DNA from: LZORAL124-50-18 sp051208045
GTDB lineage: Bacteria > Pseudomonadota > Gammaproteobacteria > Pseudomonadales > Oleiphilaceae
Assembly (NCBI GenBank): GCA_051208045.1
Contig: JBPJFY010000024.1
Coordinates: forward strand, 1-31,725
Direction of reading: 5' to 3'
DNA length: 31,725 nucleotides
Within the stretch, counting starts at the first letter, position 1; each line of letters begins with the position of its first letter. Positions 1 to 8,150 of the stretch are shown here, one piece after another. The notes beneath the pieces were generated by a model. It did not search any database, had not been told where the DNA came from, and was given only the letters and a program-made list of their open reading frames with translations. The translations under genes were made by a program, and so were the position numbers.

Positions 1-128
1 TGCTCGTTGAGGGACGTAAAATGCGTATCAAGAGGCTGAGAAGGCTAGCAACCTGCTTTTTCCGTTCAATTACAGTCGGGAGACGCACTGTGCAGTAATC
101 GTGCGCTTAAGTCCGACAGGCTCCTAGA
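1..128. other. Unassigned edge sequence, possible insertion-sequence end
   Basis: No complete gene is visible. The homology of the neighbouring TIR-type remnant stops abruptly at about position 128, so a foreign element probably begins here. The stretch next to that junction (GTCCGACAGGCTCC at about 111-124) resembles a transposable-element terminus, but I cannot name a family. One plus-strand frame stays open from position 3 to a TAA near 95 and is rich in Arg and Lys, which could be the C-terminus of a transposase. The assignment is inference only. Confidence 0.25.
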
Positions 129-407
129 TAGCAAAGAAGCCGTTGCGATCATTTTTTCATATCCAACCCCACCCTGGCCAGCATTTGCTTTATCGACGTA
201 CGTTTCAGTACAAACAACAATTACATAATCTCATTGTTCCAACTCTGTTTCCATAAAGTGAGGGAGATCATCCCCTGGCTTTAAGTCCCATTGATCAAGA
301 ACAGCATCAATTCCTCTATTTCTAAGAGTTGTACCAAATTGTAAAACCCAATTCTTATGTTCTGCTGAGTCATGTGAATATGAAATAAACACTCTTGGTG
401 GAACCAT
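129..407 (-). pseudogene. TIR/SEFIR-domain protein remnant with in-frame TGA, truncated
   Basis: Reading leftwards from ATG at 407, 58 codons begin MVPPRVFISYSHDSAEHKNW and contain VLDQWDLKPGDDLPHFME. This is the start of a TIR/SEFIR-type domain (FISYSHD strand, then DQWDL). A TGA at 233-231 interrupts the frame. The same frame then continues for 34 codons with DYVIVVCTETYVDKANAGQGGVGYEKM, also typical of the family, before homology ends at about 129. The gene is therefore both interrupted and cut off on its 3' side. Intact relatives act in anti-phage or NAD-depleting TIR systems, often with a C-terminal sensor domain that is missing here. Codon use is AT-richer than in the main gene blocks. 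A sequencing error or recoding at the TGA cannot be excluded, but loss of the 3' part makes a dead gene likely. Confidence 0.75.
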
Positions 408-446
408 CTTTAAATTACCTACTTGAGTTGATTATTATTTTTACCG

Positions 447-518
447 ACGTGGTAGGACAGCCAGTTACCCAACTGCCCCCACACAGATCCGGACGTGCGG
501 AACTACCGCATCCGGCTC
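447..518 (-). ncRNA. Group II intron 3' end (domains V and VI)
   Basis: On the minus strand, 518-486 reads GAGCCGGATGCGG, a short loop, then CCGCACGTCCGGATC. This is the roughly 34-nt hairpin of a group II intron domain V, the catalytic core. A second hairpin follows (CAGTT, GGGT, AACTG at 475-462), then CCTACCACG, consistent with domain VI and the 3' splice site near 447-449. The decayed intron reverse transcriptase lies immediately upstream in the expected order. The 5' part of the intron is missing, so the element cannot splice by itself. The exact last base is uncertain. Confidence 0.7.
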
Positions 519-553
519 CTCAGTTATACATTCACCCGTGCTAAAGCACAGCA

Positions 554-1205
554 TTAATACCAATCCACGGCGAGGTACTCACGTTTGCGAACTCGCAAAC
601 CAGAGACACCGTAGCCACGCAACATCTTATTAATGCTTTCCCAGTTATAGCTGCGGCGCTGACTGCGCCGATTTAGCCATTTTAATAGCGCTTTGAATGC
701 ATACCTGCTGTAAAGATTCAGACTGATACTATTGCCAGGAAGCCCGAAGTAACTCCCGGTATCCAGTCAACTTGCGTTTAAATCGCGGCATCAGCATATT
801 CAACTTCACGCTCCGGTAACGTCGCACCCACGCCTTCATGTTATTGATAGACTGTTTCAGCTTACTGCGTGCTGTCCGTCTGCGCAATTGGCTTACTCCA
901 TTCCTGTCCTGCTCCCAGTAAAACTCAAAGCCAAGGAACGTAAAGTGTCTGGCACGTCCGGGGTGAAACGGATTGAACTTAATCAACCGTGTTTTCTCCG
1001 GCGCTATGCTTAAACCAAATTTACTCAGCCGTGTCGGCAGCTCGCTGTGGAAACGCTTCGCATCATCCTTATATTAAAATGCCACAACGAAGTCGTCAGC
1101 ATAACGGATGAGCATACAGTTACCAGATACTCTGGGTTTAACCTTCTTCGTGAACCAGAGATCCAGTGCATAATGCAGATAGATATTTGCCAGCACCGGG
1201 TGCAG
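554..1205 (-). pseudogene. Group II intron reverse transcriptase/maturase (LtrA-like), degraded fragment
   Basis: Reading leftwards, the sequence gives HPVLANIYLHYALDLWF and then RYADDFVVAF, the YADD catalytic loop of a reverse transcriptase. A TAA at 1076-1074 follows directly, most simply a CAA-to-TAA change. The frame then continues through YKDDAKRFHSELPTRLSKFG, and an ARHFTFLGFEF segment marks the end of the RT domain. A maturase X-like segment follows to about 745-760, where a frameshift moves the reading into a second frame (WLNRRSQRRSYNWESINKML) ending at TAA 556-554. Everything upstream of about 1205, including the first RT motifs, is missing. The gene is a 5'-truncated, nonsense- and frameshift-carrying remnant belonging to the adjacent domain V. 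Confidence 0.85.
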
Positions 1206-1235
1206 GTTCAGGGTGAGACTATTCACTGATGTGGC

Positions 1236-1288
1236 TCAAACTGGCCGATGATCGCATAGCTGAACAACTTAAAACCACACCAGTTTGA
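1236..1288. repeat. 9-bp inverted repeat at the boundary of the intron remnant
   Basis: TCAAACTGG at 1236-1244 is matched by CCAGTTTGA at 1280-1288, with 35 bases between. The pair lies exactly between the truncated group II intron and the first intact gene. It may be the trace of a second small insertion that cut off the intron's 5' half, or a weak hairpin after the hydrolase gene. No T-run adjoins the arms in the hydrolase direction. Confidence 0.4.
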
Positions 1289-1298
1289 AATATCGCAC

Positions 1299-2591
1299 CT
1301 ACTTTGATTTTAACTCAGCCGAGGCAACCAATCCCGCCGTTTCCAGGAGTACCTGCTCGCCTTTGCGCACCGAATCAAACACAGCCGAGGCAATAGCATT
1401 GTGTACACCCTCTACGCCGGCGGATACATCGGCAACAACCGGAATTTTTTGCAACACCTGGTGTGGCTCCCGTGAGATAGACGTATGCATGCGTGCAACG
1501 GTATCCACTACTCGGCCATATACAAACGCAGCCACATCCAAAGAGCCGGATACGGCTTCTACTGCCGACAGTGAAGTATTGTCTTTCTTATTTTTCATCT
1601 GGCCTTCAGGCGGTGTAAAGCCCGTATACTCCTTGACCGGGCTGGTGGCGTTCAATGCAACCACCCAGGCTTTAATTTGTTCATACACCCTTGGCGTATA
1701 GGCGAGGGGTAAATGGGAAATGCCATCGAAATGAGCGAATTGACTGCCCTCTGGCGCTGCAGCCGGTTGTGCGCTGCGTTTTTCCACCATTGCATCGCCG
1801 AGTATACTGTCTACGAAGGGGCCTTGCTCTCCTTTTAGGGACCCACTGATGAAATGATGCCGCGTGCCCGCGTAAAACCCTAGTGCCCCACCCTCACGCG
1901 CAGCGCCTACGCCATGTTCAAGATCTTTAATTCCGATACTGCGCGTATCAATCCAGTCCGCCCATACTTGCACGTAGTCTTTCGGTATTGCTTTTAAAAC
2001 CTGGCTACTTAGCACGCCGAACCGCTCAAAATAAGAACCTTCATGGGGTGAGCCCAGATAAAAACAGCCATTGAGCACAGGGAGCCACGGTTCATTGGTC
2101 TCTTGTGCGGCCATTTGCGCATGCCGCATGAGTAACCCACCCATGCTGAAGCCAACCAGTAAAAGCTCTTCTACAGGCACCGGATAGGCCTCCAGCAATT
2201 CGGATAACTGGCGTGAAAACTCCCGACCATTCGCCTCCAGGGTTAAGCCGGTATTATAACGCAAGTGAATGGGGGTGTAGCCAAAATCTGCCTGGAGCAA
2301 GGTGCCATAGTTTTCTTTCACTGACGATTCGGAGCCAGAAGACGTCAACGGAAAGTCCCAAATGGTTTCCAGATTGGTCAGCCCATGCAACAGAATAACG
2401 ACCTTATTGGTCCAACGAACACTTGTACTGCCAAAATCAACCGGCTGTCCTTCACGGAACCACCCCATTTGAATCGCGAGGGGGTTTTTCCGTGCTGCCA
2501 GTGCATCCCCCATCACACCGTTCAACACTGAGCGACTCAGTTGTCCGATGTGCTTCCAGTTCACTGGTTTTTTGGGGCTCTTACTCTCCAT
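1299..2591 (-). CDS. Alpha/beta-hydrolase (lipase/PGAP1-like)
   Basis: A 430-residue protein with the features of an alpha/beta-hydrolase. VVILLHGL at 64-71 gives the HG oxyanion segment, and GFSMG at 147-151 is the nucleophile elbow with Ser149. HFDGISHLPLAY near residue 330 probably supplies the catalytic His. This set suits an esterase, lipase or PGAP1-like acyl hydrolase, with unknown substrate. No signal peptide is evident. The C-terminal 100 residues are helical and resemble nothing I know. I chose ATG 2591 because GAGG lies about 9 bases upstream; ATG 2606 adds five residues. A longer open frame to 2735 would overlap the M48 gene and is unlikely. It lies 97 bases after the M48 gene in the same direction, and that AT-rich gap could hold its own promoter. 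Confidence 0.8.
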   Translation of the reverse strand: MESKSPKKPVNWKHIGQLSRSVLNGVMGDALAARKNPLAIQMGWFREGQPVDFGSTSVRWTNKVVILLHGLTNLETIWDFPLTSSGSESSVKENYGTLLQADFGYTPIHLRYNTGLTLEANGREFSRQLSELLEAYPVPVEELLLVGFSMGGLLMRHAQMAAQETNEPWLPVLNGCFYLGSPHEGSYFERFGVLSSQVLKAIPKDYVQVWADWIDTRSIGIKDLEHGVGAAREGGALGFYAGTRHHFISGSLKGEQGPFVDSILGDAMVEKRSAQPAAAPEGSQFAHFDGISHLPLAYTPRVYEQIKAWVVALNATSPVKEYTGFTPPEGQMKNKKDNTSLSAVEAVSGSLDVAAFVYGRVVDTVARMHTSISREPHQVLQKIPVVADVSAGVEGVHNAIASAVFDSVRKGEQVLLETAGLVASAELKSK

Positions 2592-2688
2592 GTGATGCAA
2601 CCTCATTGTGAGTTCATTGTAAATCACATTAGTATACAGTTGTACACTATTAAGACAACAACATTTTTGTACAGTAAAGGCTAAGTGT

Positions 2689-3555
2689 TCAGTCTCCTGA
2701 GTCCAAGGCGTGCACAAGTGCGCTAAACCGTCCATCCAGCGGCACTAATTCTGCCGCACTGAGGTTTACACTGGCGAGTTCAATGTTTTTGATTCGCTCA
2801 CTCACATCCGGGTGGGTTTCAAATACTTCCCGCCACCCGGCACTGAATCCCGCTTTGTGCATTTTCTGAAAAAATTCAGACGCGCCGCCCAAGTGCCCAT
2901 AAACACGGATCATGGCTGCTACCGCCTCGGCATCCGCCTCGTGCTCCATAGTACGATTAAAACTTAATAATGTGAGTAGCCCGGTTTGCCCAACAACGCC
3001 CTGAAGCGCGGAGGTGTCTCTGCCAGCGATCAGGCTGAGAACAATCTGAACAATCACACCACGGCTTAATGCCTGAATCGGGTGCCGATGCTTCACATGG
3101 GCGATCTCATGCGCAACCACCATCGCCAGCGCATTTTCAGAAGAGACTTGTTTTAATAACCCGGTGGTCACAAACACATGTCCGCCGAGTGTGGCGAAGG
3201 CATTGGGCACTTCAGGCGCATCCATGAGGTGGAAGGTGAGCTGCATCTCCGGCTCCAGCTCCATGTTCCGGGAAAGACGGGAGCCCAACTCAACTAATGC
3301 TTCTTCCGCCTGCACAAATTCAAAGCTGGCGGTTGTCTCCCGGCGGCTTTTGGGTAAGTAATCTTCCACAAGATTCAATTCGTACCGAAAGGGAATGTAC
3401 GGCGACAGGACCTGCGCGAAGTAACCCAGTAGCGCAACCGTTATCCCTAGTACAAGAATCACCCCGAGGAATAACCCGGTAAACTCCTTGAGAGGATGCT
3501 CCCGGGAGTAATTGATACCTTCCGGAATCTGAGGATTTTCCTTGGCGAACTTCAC
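2689..3555 (-). CDS. M48-family membrane-anchored metalloprotease
   Basis: A 288-residue zinc metallopeptidase. VVAHEIAHVKHRHP carries the HExxH zinc motif (His149, Glu150, His153), and EHEADAEA at 204-211 supplies the third ligand, the usual M48 arrangement. A transmembrane segment spans about residues 27-49, and a second hydrophobic stretch lies around 166-178, so it is an inner-membrane protease. M48 enzymes typically handle membrane-protein or envelope quality control. Its ATG at 3555-3553 overlaps the TGA of the upstream YbjQ gene (3554-3552) as ATGA, which implies translational coupling. It is the last member of the coupled three-gene set, suggesting that its substrates or regulation involve the two YbjQ proteins. 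That link is inference. Confidence 0.9.
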   Translation of the reverse strand: MKFAKENPQIPEGINYSREHPLKEFTGLFLGVILVLGITVALLGYFAQVLSPYIPFRYELNLVEDYLPKSRRETTASFEFVQAEEALVELGSRLSRNMELEPEMQLTFHLMDAPEVPNAFATLGGHVFVTTGLLKQVSSENALAMVVAHEIAHVKHRHPIQALSRGVIVQIVLSLIAGRDTSALQGVVGQTGLLTLLSFNRTMEHEADAEAVAAMIRVYGHLGGASEFFQKMHKAGFSAGWREVFETHPDVSERIKNIELASVNLSAAELVPLDGRFSALVHALDSGD

Positions 3556-4025
3556 GTTTCACGCTCAGGTTTGGGGGGGACCAGCGCGGTACCGTAGGCC
3601 AGAACTTCCATAGACCCCACGCCCCCATTCGTACTCCCTGAAATGCGACTCGTTTCAAACTTGGTGTTGATGATGGCTGTCGCCCCTGCGGCATTTGCCT
3701 GTGCCTGCATTCGGAGTAGAGCTTCCCGCCGTGCGCGATCCAGCAGCGATTCGTAGGCAGACACATTGCCGCCCACCAGGTTGCGCAGGGATGCGCTCAC
3801 CAGCTTGAAATAATCCACAGAAATCACCACACTGCCGCTCACCAGCCCGGATCGATAACGCATCATTTCAGGGGGTGGTAACCGGTCCGCCGTGACCACG
3901 ATTTGACGCAATGCGCGCTCCCGCTCAAATATAGAGTCATAGTGCTTTTTCTCAGCCCGGCGACCGAACACGAAGCCCAGGGTGAGGAGCGTAAAAAAGA
4001 TGACGAGCTGGACAAGCGCGTCCAT
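3552..4025 (-). CDS. YbjQ-family protein with N-terminal membrane anchor
   Basis: A 157-residue protein with a hydrophobic anchor at about residues 4-21, a short charged linker, then a YbjQ-type domain (PF01906, once called putative heavy-metal-binding). Diagnostic parts are the paired strands around GLVSGSVVISVDYFK, the helix RARREALLRMQAQANAAGATAIINTKFETS, and the final strand MEVLAYGTALV. Proteins of this family form pentamers, and no reaction is established for them. The start codon shares its A with the upstream gene's TGA (TGATG), and its own stop overlaps the M48 start, so all three genes are coupled. The anchor is unusual, because stand-alone YbjQ proteins are small and soluble. Confidence 0.85.
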   Translation of the reverse strand: MDALVQLVIFFTLLTLGFVFGRRAEKKHYDSIFERERALRQIVVTADRLPPPEMMRYRSGLVSGSVVISVDYFKLVSASLRNLVGGNVSAYESLLDRARREALLRMQAQANAAGATAIINTKFETSRISGSTNGGVGSMEVLAYGTALVPPKPERET

Positions 4026-5599
4026 CAGGCATCCTCCACCAGCACTGCCGTGCCATAGGCCAGAATCTCCGACGCGCCTGCAGCAATCGAGGACGTTGAA
4101 AACCGAACATTCAGCACGGCATTGGCACCAATGGCTTTTGCCTGGTCAGACATACGATCGATCGCTTCCTGCCGCGATTCCGACAGCAGTTCCGTATAGC
4201 TCTTCAGCTCCCCACCGAAGATATTTTTGAAACCGGCCATGATGTCTTTTCCCGCATGTTTCGCTCGCACGGTACTGCCTTGCACAAGACCGAAATGCTG
4301 TACAATGCGCTTTCCTGGCACGATTTCAATGTTACTGATCAGAATATCACCCACGATCACCTCCTTGGGACGATTGGATGGAACATCTACCGCCGATAGC
4401 ACCGGCGACATTAATTGAAAGTTTGGTGCTAAATACTCCGGGACGGCATCGTGCCGTAAAACAAACACCGGATTTTCTTTGCGGTGTTGCCGCGCCACCA
4501 GCACAGCCCAGGTACCGCCACCCACAACAAACAATATCAGTAAGCCAGAGATAAGTTGAATGATCGTTTCGTAATAACTGCGACGCTCCTTTAACTCCAG
4601 CGCTTTGCGTACTAACGGCAAAACGGTCAGGCCGTCCAATGGTTTGCCCGCCGCATCAAAACGGTGAATTAATCCTGATCGCGAGTCAGCCACGAATAGC
4701 TCGTTTTTCCAAACCAGCAGGTCTGATAGGTTTGACGCGTCCTCGAACGAATACTCTTTCACAAACTTGCCTTGAGCATCGAATCGGTGCAACACGCTTT
4801 TAAACATCCCGTTGTAGGCATTAATGACCCACCAGTTTCCGCCAAACTGCACGGCATCCACTGTCCATTCCGCACCTTTGTGTGTTTTGGGTACCAGGTG
4901 CACGGGCGATGGGAGCGCTTGATCGCCTTCCTCTCCCGAAAAATACTGTATACCGTGGCCATTCGTGTTCACTACGTACCGCCCATCTTCTGCCACTCTC
5001 ACACGCTTGGGGAATTTCAGTTGCTTTTTGATTTCCCCTTGAAGCTCGCCAGCCACATTAAACCACCGCACTTTATGCAGCGTCGCTTCGGTCACGTAAA
5101 GTGTTTGTGTGTTTGTGTCCAACGCAAGCCGATAACGCCACGGGAGCTGTACATTGCGATACGGCGTACAGTCTCCTCCGGGTAGCACACATTTCATCAG
5201 AGGCGCATAACCGCCTGAGCTGTCAAACAATGCTTCCTTCGCCTGGTCTTTGACAGGATCACGCAGGCTTGCGGAGCCCAGCCAGGTTCCGAGCCCGGTA
5301 TCCCCCGGCGCTAACCGAAGAAGTATTTCGTTTTCGGTCACATGGACCACATTGCCCCAGGGTTCTCGCTCTGCAAATGCGCGCAAGTCAAAGACTTCTG
5401 GCGAGTCATTCAGATGGTTGATCCGATACAGTTTTCTACCTGCCTGAATACTGATCCCCCCGCCGGGAACAGGTTCCAGAAAAACTGATCCTGGTAGCGC
5501 TTTGGCCATTTCTCCGCCTGCCCAGAAACGCACACCAATCAGGCTAATGAACAATGACAGAATAAGCAGTGCCAGGTATGGATTGATTTCTTTATCCAC
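4025..5599 (-). CDS. Beta-propeller (NHL-like) membrane protein with C-terminal YbjQ domain
   Basis: A 524-residue fusion. An N-terminal signal/anchor at about 8-25 precedes roughly 300 residues of beta-propeller-like repeats. Examples are YRLALDTNTQTLYVTEA, VRVAEDGRYVVNTN, LLVWKNELFVADSRSGLIHRFD. A strong transmembrane helix follows at about 345-368 (LLILFVVGGGTWAVLVA). The last 115 residues form a YbjQ domain with GDILISNIEIVPGKRIVQHFG and ASEILAYGTAVLV. The predicted layout is an extracytoplasmic propeller joined through the membrane to a cytoplasmic YbjQ domain. It starts 8 bases after the solute-binding gene and is coupled to the next YbjQ gene through TGATG. I do not know a described protein of this architecture, and its function is unassigned. 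Confidence 0.75.
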   Translation of the reverse strand: MDKEINPYLALLILSLFISLIGVRFWAGGEMAKALPGSVFLEPVPGGGISIQAGRKLYRINHLNDSPEVFDLRAFAEREPWGNVVHVTENEILLRLAPGDTGLGTWLGSASLRDPVKDQAKEALFDSSGGYAPLMKCVLPGGDCTPYRNVQLPWRYRLALDTNTQTLYVTEATLHKVRWFNVAGELQGEIKKQLKFPKRVRVAEDGRYVVNTNGHGIQYFSGEEGDQALPSPVHLVPKTHKGAEWTVDAVQFGGNWWVINAYNGMFKSVLHRFDAQGKFVKEYSFEDASNLSDLLVWKNELFVADSRSGLIHRFDAAGKPLDGLTVLPLVRKALELKERRSYYETIIQLISGLLILFVVGGGTWAVLVARQHRKENPVFVLRHDAVPEYLAPNFQLMSPVLSAVDVPSNRPKEVIVGDILISNIEIVPGKRIVQHFGLVQGSTVRAKHAGKDIMAGFKNIFGGELKSYTELLSESRQEAIDRMSDQAKAIGANAVLNVRFSTSSIAAGASEILAYGTAVLVEDA

Positions 5600-5607
5600 A
5601 AGATTCC

Positions 5608-6381
5608 TTACGGGGTGACGTCCGTTTCTATATAGCGATCCAGTAAAGCATTCAGAGAACCGTCAGATTTAATCTCGGAAATCACACGATTTATGTCTTC
5701 TAATCTGCCGGCAAAAGGGGACGCTTGGCCAATTCCGATGTGATAATCTTTGGCAAAATAAGGTTTGTCCGCCGCCACAACCTTGAATAACGCCTGCTGC
5801 TTAATGACAGCGCGTGCACTCCAGTCAACAGCCAGCACGGCATCCACTCGGCCGAGTGCTAACAATTGAAAACTTTGCTCAATGGTGCGCACGGCAATCA
5901 CGTCCAAGGGTATCGACGCTTTTGCAGCATTGAACTCATCCCCATAATTGTTTCCCAGCACCACGCTTAACGACAGGCCTTTCAAATCGTGATAGTTTTG
6001 CCACTGCGTTAAGGTTTGTGGACTGGAAAAATAGATGAGGCCCTTTTTTTGAAAAATCGGGTCACTGTACACCAGAAATTTGTCGCGACTGGCACTGCGA
6101 CTGATGACAGTGGCACCATCTATCCTGCCCTGCTGAATCAGCAACAGTACTCGCTTCATCGGGTAAAGATGAAGCTTTACGTTGACGTCTAAACGTTCAA
6201 AGACAAGCTGCATGAGCGCAAGCGAGAGGCCTTTTGTCGCGATGCCTTCAGGCTCAAGGGTGAAAGGCGGCCAATTGGCTTCTTCACCGAGGACGATGGT
6301 CGCACGCGCCTCCGTACCCTGTACAGGCGAGACAAAGAGTGTGAGAATCAGCAGCCATTTGTGCACGAGACGTGATCCCAA
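5608..6381 (-). CDS. Periplasmic amino-acid-type solute-binding protein (SBP_bac_3-like)
   Basis: A protein of about 257 residues with a signal peptide (KWLLILTLFVSPVQG) followed by a family 3 solute-binding fold. EEANWPPFTLE, KGLSLALMQLVFERL, GRIDGATVISRSASRDKFLVYSDPI and LGRVDAVLAVDW are the expected landmarks. No permease or ATPase gene adjoins, as in the stand-alone binding proteins common in gammaproteobacteria, so it may act as a sensor or scavenger. The frame opens with TTG at 6381; GTG at 6366 is an alternative start, and no ATG suits. It ends 8 bases before the propeller-YbjQ gene, so it probably leads the operon. Confidence 0.85.
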   Translation of the reverse strand: MGSRLVHKWLLILTLFVSPVQGTEARATIVLGEEANWPPFTLEPEGIATKGLSLALMQLVFERLDVNVKLHLYPMKRVLLLIQQGRIDGATVISRSASRDKFLVYSDPIFQKKGLIYFSSPQTLTQWQNYHDLKGLSLSVVLGNNYGDEFNAAKASIPLDVIAVRTIEQSFQLLALGRVDAVLAVDWSARAVIKQQALFKVVAADKPYFAKDYHIGIGQASPFAGRLEDINRVISEIKSDGSLNALLDRYIETDVTP

Positions 6382-6479
6382 TCAGTTCTGATACTCTTAC
6401 TGTAGTACACCACGCTTTTTGGATACAACTTTGGTTATGTGTGTAGCCTACTTCAATTGAAGCCCGAACAGTCCGGCAT

Positions 6480-8090
6480 TTACCTTGGCAAGTTTAACAG
6501 GGTCGTGCCTTCTTTTGTGCCATCCGTCACCCAGGTGAATCCCTCAAATGCAGGAAAGGTAAAGATCCATTTGTTGTCGATCTGACCATGATTAATCACA
6601 AGGTCTGATGGATCACCACAGAGAGCGCAATTGTAGGTCGCACTCATGAGACTTTCCCAGGACTGTGTTTCCTGCTGAAAGCTCTTGAGCGTAAACTCGC
6701 CGATGAGAAACCATGGGTATCCGGGTTGCTCCTCTTCCAACTCAAACTGGATATAAAAGTACTTACCCTCCACCACAACGAAACGACTTAACGTATTTTC
6801 GGGAGTCCAGAACTCGGGTAGCAGCGGCTTGAGAACGGGCTGCTCAAGATCATTGATCACCTTTACTTGCACCAAAGATGCCTCATCACTGGCGATAGTT
6901 TCTTCAACAATATGCAGTTGCTCCTCCGCATATACCCAGCTCAAACGCGTGTTATTCTCTTCTTCGGTACAGAGTTTATAGATTTCGCGCAGATCACCGC
7001 GTTCAAGGACGTACACGCCCTTGCATGATTCGTCTTGACCAGGCGTATAATGTATCTCAACCACCAGATTCTCTTTAAATGTACCCAACAGTTCCAACTG
7101 CTGGACGTTGTAATCGGGCAGCTCAACCCAACGAAGCGTGTGCAGTGAATCCTGCAAGGCAAACAGCGCAAAATCGATCCATACTCCACCTTCCGTTCGT
7201 TCTGCCGTTGATGCCAACGCCAGCGCAGGGGATTCTCTGGATGAATAAATCACCTCACCCGGCAATGGCATGATCGATGACTTTTCAGGTAATACTTCCA
7301 CCAAATAGCCTTGTGAACTTTTTAAATACAGTTTGTTCTTCGTGGTTATAAAATCTTCATATCCTTTATTCGGCAACAACGAGAAAAAATAAGGTGGCGC
7401 GTCCAGCCTGTCCTGTTTCCAGATTTCATAACGATTTATGGTGCGTTGTACGAGTAGGTACAGGGATTTATTCAGCACCGTTACATCCAACAACGTATAG
7501 GGTAAGGGAGTGAAATCTTCCGCGGGAGAGCTGGTATTTGCAGTTATTCGCCATCCGGCATCCACATCTTTATAAATAAGGCGACCTTCAAATGGGAAGA
7601 ACCATTCCTTTTTGTGAAAGCCACTGAGAACATAGAAGCGGTAAACCCAAAGATCAGTCGGTAAAACACTGTCACTCCCTGTTAACAAAAAACTGTTGTC
7701 TGACGTACCATCGGAGGCATATACCCCATACCGCACCGAGTAACCACTCATGTAAGATTCCGCTCCAAACAAAACCAGTTCAGAACAGTGTATGTGAAGG
7801 GCATTGCTGCCATCCGCACCGAGCAGCAGACTGCTTTTATTATTATCGAAAACACATCGTTGTGTTACCGGGGAGGAGGATATCTGCAACTTTGTCTGTG
7901 TCGCTTCCGCAAAAATCCGTATGCGCCCCTCCCCATCTACGGCATGAGTCTCTCCTGCTTCAGTCGTCACTTCCAAAGTGCCATCTAGCCCGGTCACCGT
8001 GATGATAATGGCGTCAGAGCTATTGCAGCCGGTGAGTATGGCAAATAGGAGACCAACAATTCCGTAAAAAAAATTTTGCAAGGCTTTCAT
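6480..8090 (-). CDS. Large lipoprotein of unknown function
   Basis: A 536-residue protein with a lipoprotein signal: a hydrophobic segment ending LTGC, with the lipidated Cys at residue 22. The body is strand-rich and looks like a beta-propeller or repeat domain. Near the C-terminus WVTDGTKEGTTLL matches the xDGTxxGT unit found in ELWxTDGT-type repeat proteins, and a degenerate copy (VYASDGTSDNSFLL) sits near residue 125. Other repeat units are not obvious. The Cys after LTG is followed by Asn-Ser-Ser, compatible with outer-membrane sorting. It is separated by 98 bases from the solute-binding gene in the same direction. I recognise no function, and a surface or sensing role would be a guess. 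Confidence 0.7.
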   Translation of the reverse strand: MKALQNFFYGIVGLLFAILTGCNSSDAIIITVTGLDGTLEVTTEAGETHAVDGEGRIRIFAEATQTKLQISSSPVTQRCVFDNNKSSLLLGADGSNALHIHCSELVLFGAESYMSGYSVRYGVYASDGTSDNSFLLTGSDSVLPTDLWVYRFYVLSGFHKKEWFFPFEGRLIYKDVDAGWRITANTSSPAEDFTPLPYTLLDVTVLNKSLYLLVQRTINRYEIWKQDRLDAPPYFFSLLPNKGYEDFITTKNKLYLKSSQGYLVEVLPEKSSIMPLPGEVIYSSRESPALALASTAERTEGGVWIDFALFALQDSLHTLRWVELPDYNVQQLELLGTFKENLVVEIHYTPGQDESCKGVYVLERGDLREIYKLCTEEENNTRLSWVYAEEQLHIVEETIASDEASLVQVKVINDLEQPVLKPLLPEFWTPENTLSRFVVVEGKYFYIQFELEEEQPGYPWFLIGEFTLKSFQQETQSWESLMSATYNCALCGDPSDLVINHGQIDNKWIFTFPAFEGFTWVTDGTKEGTTLLNLPR

Positions 8091-8150
8091 CGAGTTTTGC
8101 TTCTTGGCTATTACTTGATAAAGCGTAACTTAGCCAGGCAAAATCGCCAA

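Noticed and set aside
1285..1701. 138-residue plus-strand open frame
   Set aside because: It lies wholly antisense to the alpha/beta-hydrolase C-terminus, with no ribosome site or family resemblance.
3320..3766. 148-residue minus-strand open frame
   Set aside because: It overlaps the YbjQ and M48 genes, which have clear family motifs in other frames.
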